From Rossellomorea arthrocnemi (GTDB lineage: Bacteria > Bacillota > Bacilli > Bacillales > Bacillaceae_B), in contig NZ_CAJGBF010000024.1 in assembly GCF_904424705.1 (NCBI RefSeq), positions 1-49,535 of the forward strand: a stretch of DNA of 49,535 nucleotides, read 5' to 3'. The position numbers were made by a program, and so were the translations under genes. Positions 47,004 through 49,535 of this stretch are shown one piece after another. The notes beneath the pieces were generated by a model. That model ran no database searches. It was given only the letters and a program-made list of their open reading frames with translations, and had not been told where the DNA came from. The first letter of the stretch is position 1. The number at the start of each line of letters is the position of its first letter.

Positions 47004-47519
47004 TTAAAACGGTTTGATGCTCTTATAATACTGTCCTTTTTCTGCGTATTCCCGGGAAATGCGCTTCATTTCACTAATATCATGCTCATTGAGCTCCCTC
47101 ACGACTTTTGCCGGTCGTCCGAAGGCGAGTGTATTCGGCGGTATGACCTTCCCTTGGGGAACAAGGCTTCCGGCCCCGATAAAAGCCCCTTCCCCTATTT
47201 CAGCATTGTCCAGTATGATTGATCCCATTCCGATCAATGCCCTTTTCCTGATTTTGCAGCTATGGAGGATCACCCCGTGTCCGACAGTCACTTCATCTTC
47301 CAGGATAAGGGGATTATTTGGGCTTTGATGTAGAATGGAGTTATCCTGTATATTTACTTTATGACCGATCTTAGTGGGAGCAACATCCCCCCTGATGACG
47401 GTATTGAACCAAATACTTGATTCTTCACCGATCTCCACGTCTCCTGATATGGTCACATAATCGGCGATGAAAGCGGACTCTGCGATGATTGGTTTTTTAT
47501 CATAATACGGATAAAGCAT
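47004..47519 (-). CDS. ytoA: Gamma-class carbonic anhydrase-like protein (YtoA)
   Basis: 171-aa left-handed beta-helix trimer protein. The three metal His are present: H64 (ILHQSP), H81 and H86 (VGHGVILHSC), with Arg and Asp in VIRGDVAP. Hexapeptide repeats run from about residue 20 to 140 (IGEESSIW, IGHKVNIQDNS, IGMGSIILDNAEIGEGAFIG). Family name PaaY/YrdA/YtoA; whether it hydrates CO2 is not shown. ATG 47519 follows AAAGGGG. It diverges from ytpA, 84 bp away. Confidence 0.9.
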   Translation of the reverse strand: MLYPYYDKKPIIAESAFIADYVTISGDVEIGEESSIWFNTVIRGDVAPTKIGHKVNIQDNSILHQSPNNPLILEDEVTVGHGVILHSCKIRKRALIGMGSIILDNAEIGEGAFIGAGSLVPQGKVIPPNTLAFGRPAKVVRELNEHDISEMKRISREYAEKGQYYKSIKPF

Positions 47520-47603
47520 TTTATACTACCCCTTTCAATAATATTTATTATAATAATGGTAGCAGAATTCATTCTTAGAGAGAACTACAAAGGAGGATTT
47601 GTC

Positions 47604-48407
47604 ATGTGGAAATGGGAATCAGATCAAGAGGCAAAGGCAGTCATCGTCATTATTCATGGCGCTATGGAACATCACGGCAGGTACGGTTGGCTCATTGAAA
47701 TGTGGCGAGCAGCTGGCTTCCACGTCGTCATGGGTGACTTACCCGGTCAGGGAATGACTTCAAGGAGTCAAAGGGGACATATCGATTCCTTTGATGAATA
47801 CATTGTGGAAGTGAAGGATTGGGTTCAGGCAGCGTATCAATTCGAATTGCCTGTCTTTGTGATCGGCCATAGTATGGGTGGGCTTATCGCCGTCCGCCTG
47901 TTGCAGGAATCCCATGTGAACGTAGCCGGTGTCATTCTATCCTCACCATGTTTGGGATTGGTAACGACCCCGGCAAAACCGATGGATTTATTGTCCCGCG
48001 TTTTAAATAAAATAGCTCCGATGGTGAAATTTCCATCTGGATTAACAATCGATATGGCAACACGTAACGCTGACGTCCGTGAAATTGACAGCAATGACAC
48101 TCTCTATATAACCAAAGTGTCTGTTCGATGGTACAGGGAACTTGTCCTGGCTATGAAGGCGGCTTTTACAAACCTGGAGAAAATGCCTGACGTCCCATTA
48201 CTTGTGTTGCAGGCCGGGGACGATAAGATTGTTGATAAAAAAGTTGTGAAAAAATGGTTTAACGAGCTGTCCTTATCTGAAATGCATTACAAGGAATGGC
48301 AAAAGTGCTATCATGAAATTTATAATGAACCAGAAAGAGAAGAGATCTATGAGTACTCAAAGAATTTTGTTGAGAGCAGGTTAAAAGCACTGGGATACAT
48401 TTTGTAA
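47604..48407 (+). CDS. ytpA: Monoacylglycerol lipase/lysophospholipase-like hydrolase (YtpA)
   Basis: 267-aa alpha/beta hydrolase (Hydrolase_4). Oxyanion segment IIHGAMEHHGRY, nucleophile Ser in GHSMGG (about residue 90), Asp in LQAGDDKIVD and His in KCYHEIYNEP. In B. subtilis YtpA is linked to formation of the phospholipid bacilysocin. ATG 47604 follows AAAGGAGG; the reading frame extends upstream to 47556 without an RBS. Located 14 bp before ytpB, and the two are also paired in B. subtilis. Confidence 0.88.
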   Translation: MWKWESDQEAKAVIVIIHGAMEHHGRYGWLIEMWRAAGFHVVMGDLPGQGMTSRSQRGHIDSFDEYIVEVKDWVQAAYQFELPVFVIGHSMGGLIAVRLLQESHVNVAGVILSSPCLGLVTTPAKPMDLLSRVLNKIAPMVKFPSGLTIDMATRNADVREIDSNDTLYITKVSVRWYRELVLAMKAAFTNLEKMPDVPLLVLQAGDDKIVDKKVVKKWFNELSLSEMHYKEWQKCYHEIYNEPEREEIYEYSKNFVESRLKALGYIL

Positions 48408-48421
48408 AAGAGGTGAAGGAA

Positions 48422-49495
48422 TTGTCGATACCAAGTGATCCCTTTTCATTAATGACAAGAGTATACCGCACTGTTTTTCCAATCGTGCATAAAGAATTGG
48501 ACGGCTGGAAGAAGAGGGCAGAAGAGATACCGAATCAGGAGCTGAGAAACCAGGCCATTGCGAGCATTGAACATAAAACGTTCCACTGTGAGGGAGGAGC
48601 GATTCTTTCCCTGTTGGCTCTGGACAGAAAAGCAGAAACGATTCGATTCATCGTGGCCTATCAAACGATCAGTGACTATTTAGATAATCTATGCGACCGG
48701 AGTGTCTCACTGGATCCTGAAGATTTTGCCCTTCTTCACCAGTCCATGAAGGATTCATTGACGGTGGGGGCAGAACCTGTTAATTATTATGAATTAAGAA
48801 GAGACCAGGAGGATGGAGGGTATCTCAGGGATTTAGTCCTGACCTGTCAGTCCGTCCTCGCAAATTTAAGTCACTACGACAGCATTAAGAAGGATCTGCT
48901 TGAATTATGTGAGTATTATTGTGATCTGCAGATACATAAGCACGTGAAGAAAGATGAAAGAGTGGGAAGGCTTCAGGATTGGTTTGAATCCCACCGCCTC
49001 AATCTGCCTGAAATGAATTGGTACGAGTTTTCCGCCTGCTCGGGTTCTACCCTGGGAATCTTTTGTTTAGTGTCATATGCTTGCAGAGGAGATTTTCATC
49101 CATCCTATACAGCAAAAATAAAGAACGGGTATTTTCCTTACATACAAGGCTTACATATACTCCTTGATTACTTCATTGATCAGGATGAAGATCAGGAGGG
49201 CGGAGATTTGAATTTCTGCTTCTATTATGAGAATGATGAGCATTTAAAGGAAAGACTTCTCCACTTCTTACAGAAGGCAGATGAACATACCCATGACCTT
49301 CCACATGCTCACTTTCACCGTTTGATCAACAAGGGGCTCATTGGAGTCTATCTATCAGACGACAAAGCGAGCAAGCAGGCTAACGTCCAATCCTTTTCCA
49401 AACAGTTCATCGGACAAGCCGGCTGGATCACCAGATTCTTCTACCTGAACGGCAAAATCTACCGAAAATGGAGAAACCGCAAAAAAACATCTTAA
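48422..49495 (+). CDS. ytpB: Tetraprenyl-beta-curcumene synthase (YtpB, DUF2600)
   Basis: 357-aa terpene cyclase of the large DUF2600 family that cyclises tetraprenyl diphosphate toward sesquarterpenes. Acidic metal-binding segment DYLDNLCDR (about residue 83) and helical repeats with DYFIDQDEDQEGGD match the family. TTG 48422 is chosen, with the purine-rich RBS AGGTGAAGG just upstream; a GTG at 48413 lies within that RBS. Likely co-transcribed with ytpA. Confidence 0.87.
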   Translation: MSIPSDPFSLMTRVYRTVFPIVHKELDGWKKRAEEIPNQELRNQAIASIEHKTFHCEGGAILSLLALDRKAETIRFIVAYQTISDYLDNLCDRSVSLDPEDFALLHQSMKDSLTVGAEPVNYYELRRDQEDGGYLRDLVLTCQSVLANLSHYDSIKKDLLELCEYYCDLQIHKHVKKDERVGRLQDWFESHRLNLPEMNWYEFSACSGSTLGIFCLVSYACRGDFHPSYTAKIKNGYFPYIQGLHILLDYFIDQDEDQEGGDLNFCFYYENDEHLKERLLHFLQKADEHTHDLPHAHFHRLINKGLIGVYLSDDKASKQANVQSFSKQFIGQAGWITRFFYLNGKIYRKWRNRKKTS

Positions 49496-49506
49496 TAGAG
49501 TAAAAA

Positions 49507-49535
49507 GAGGGACGGACCTTCGAAGTATATTCGAA
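49507..49535 (+). repeat. Repeat of the GAGGGACGGACCTT arm, cut by the window end
   Basis: Identical over 14 bp to the right arm of the hairpin at 43295-43334. It follows ytpB by 11 bp. The matching arm is not in the window, so whether it forms a terminator cannot be judged. Confidence 0.5.

Overview
The window is a Bacillaceae chromosome segment with moderate GC, strong AGGAGG-type ribosome binding sites and many intrinsic terminators. It opens at the 3' end of a 23S rRNA gene, followed by 5S rRNA and 21 tRNA genes. The tRNA order matches, from memory, the trnB cluster of Bacillus subtilis. The gene order after it (glgBCDAP, yteA, menA and men genes, ythAB-type cytochrome bd, luxS, ytkD, ytlACD, ytmAB, pckA/metK, ytoA, ytpAB) also recalls the B. 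subtilis trnB-to-ytpB neighbourhood with local insertions. The species cannot be named; a Rossellomorea- or marine Bacillus-like organism would fit.

Layout: 1-3045 rRNA and tRNAs. 3046-3554 leader region of the glycogen operon. 3555-11502 glgB-glgC-glgD-glgA-glgP. 11541-13841 (minus strand) yteA and menA, separated by a repeat-rich intergenic region. 14141-21717 menaquinone genes menF-menD-menH-menB, a terminator, then menE-menC. 21863-28004 VOC protein, short-chain dehydrogenase, cytochrome bd subunits, a zinc-binding lipoprotein with a Zur-like operator, yidD, luxS and ytzI. 28177-30973 small genes (yjfB-like, a helical protein, a holin-like protein, a hypothetical, ytkD) around a five-unit array of 126-bp palindromic repeats. 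30963-36050 an ABC transporter (ytlACD), ytmA, ytmB, a lipoprotein and cutC. 36137-42150 riboswitch-controlled cofactor and methionine genes: a TPP riboswitch on thiC, tandem SAM-I and cobalamin riboswitches on metE, and bioY with a BirA-type palindrome. 42190-49535 a GNAT protein, a 49-residue membrane protein, pckA and metK (divergent, with a CcpN-like box and a SAM riboswitch), ytoA, ytpA and ytpB.

The genes form a metabolic block: carbon storage, menaquinone synthesis feeding the cytochrome bd oxidase, and the methionine/SAM cycle (metE makes methionine, metK makes SAM, luxS recycles S-ribosylhomocysteine). Many genes use TTG or GTG starts placed correctly behind strong ribosome binding sites.

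The less ordinary content is non-coding: (1) about ten mini-hairpins in the tRNA spacers whose stems differ by paired, compensatory changes; (2) a 126-bp palindromic repeat family with clear compensatory swaps between copies, joined at two loci to the same second composite repeat; (3) a duplicated 5' fragment of the initiator tRNA gene; (4) the tandem SAM plus B12 leader of metE, an arrangement known from a few bacilli; (5) a direct repeat resembling Spo0A boxes before the glycogen operon.
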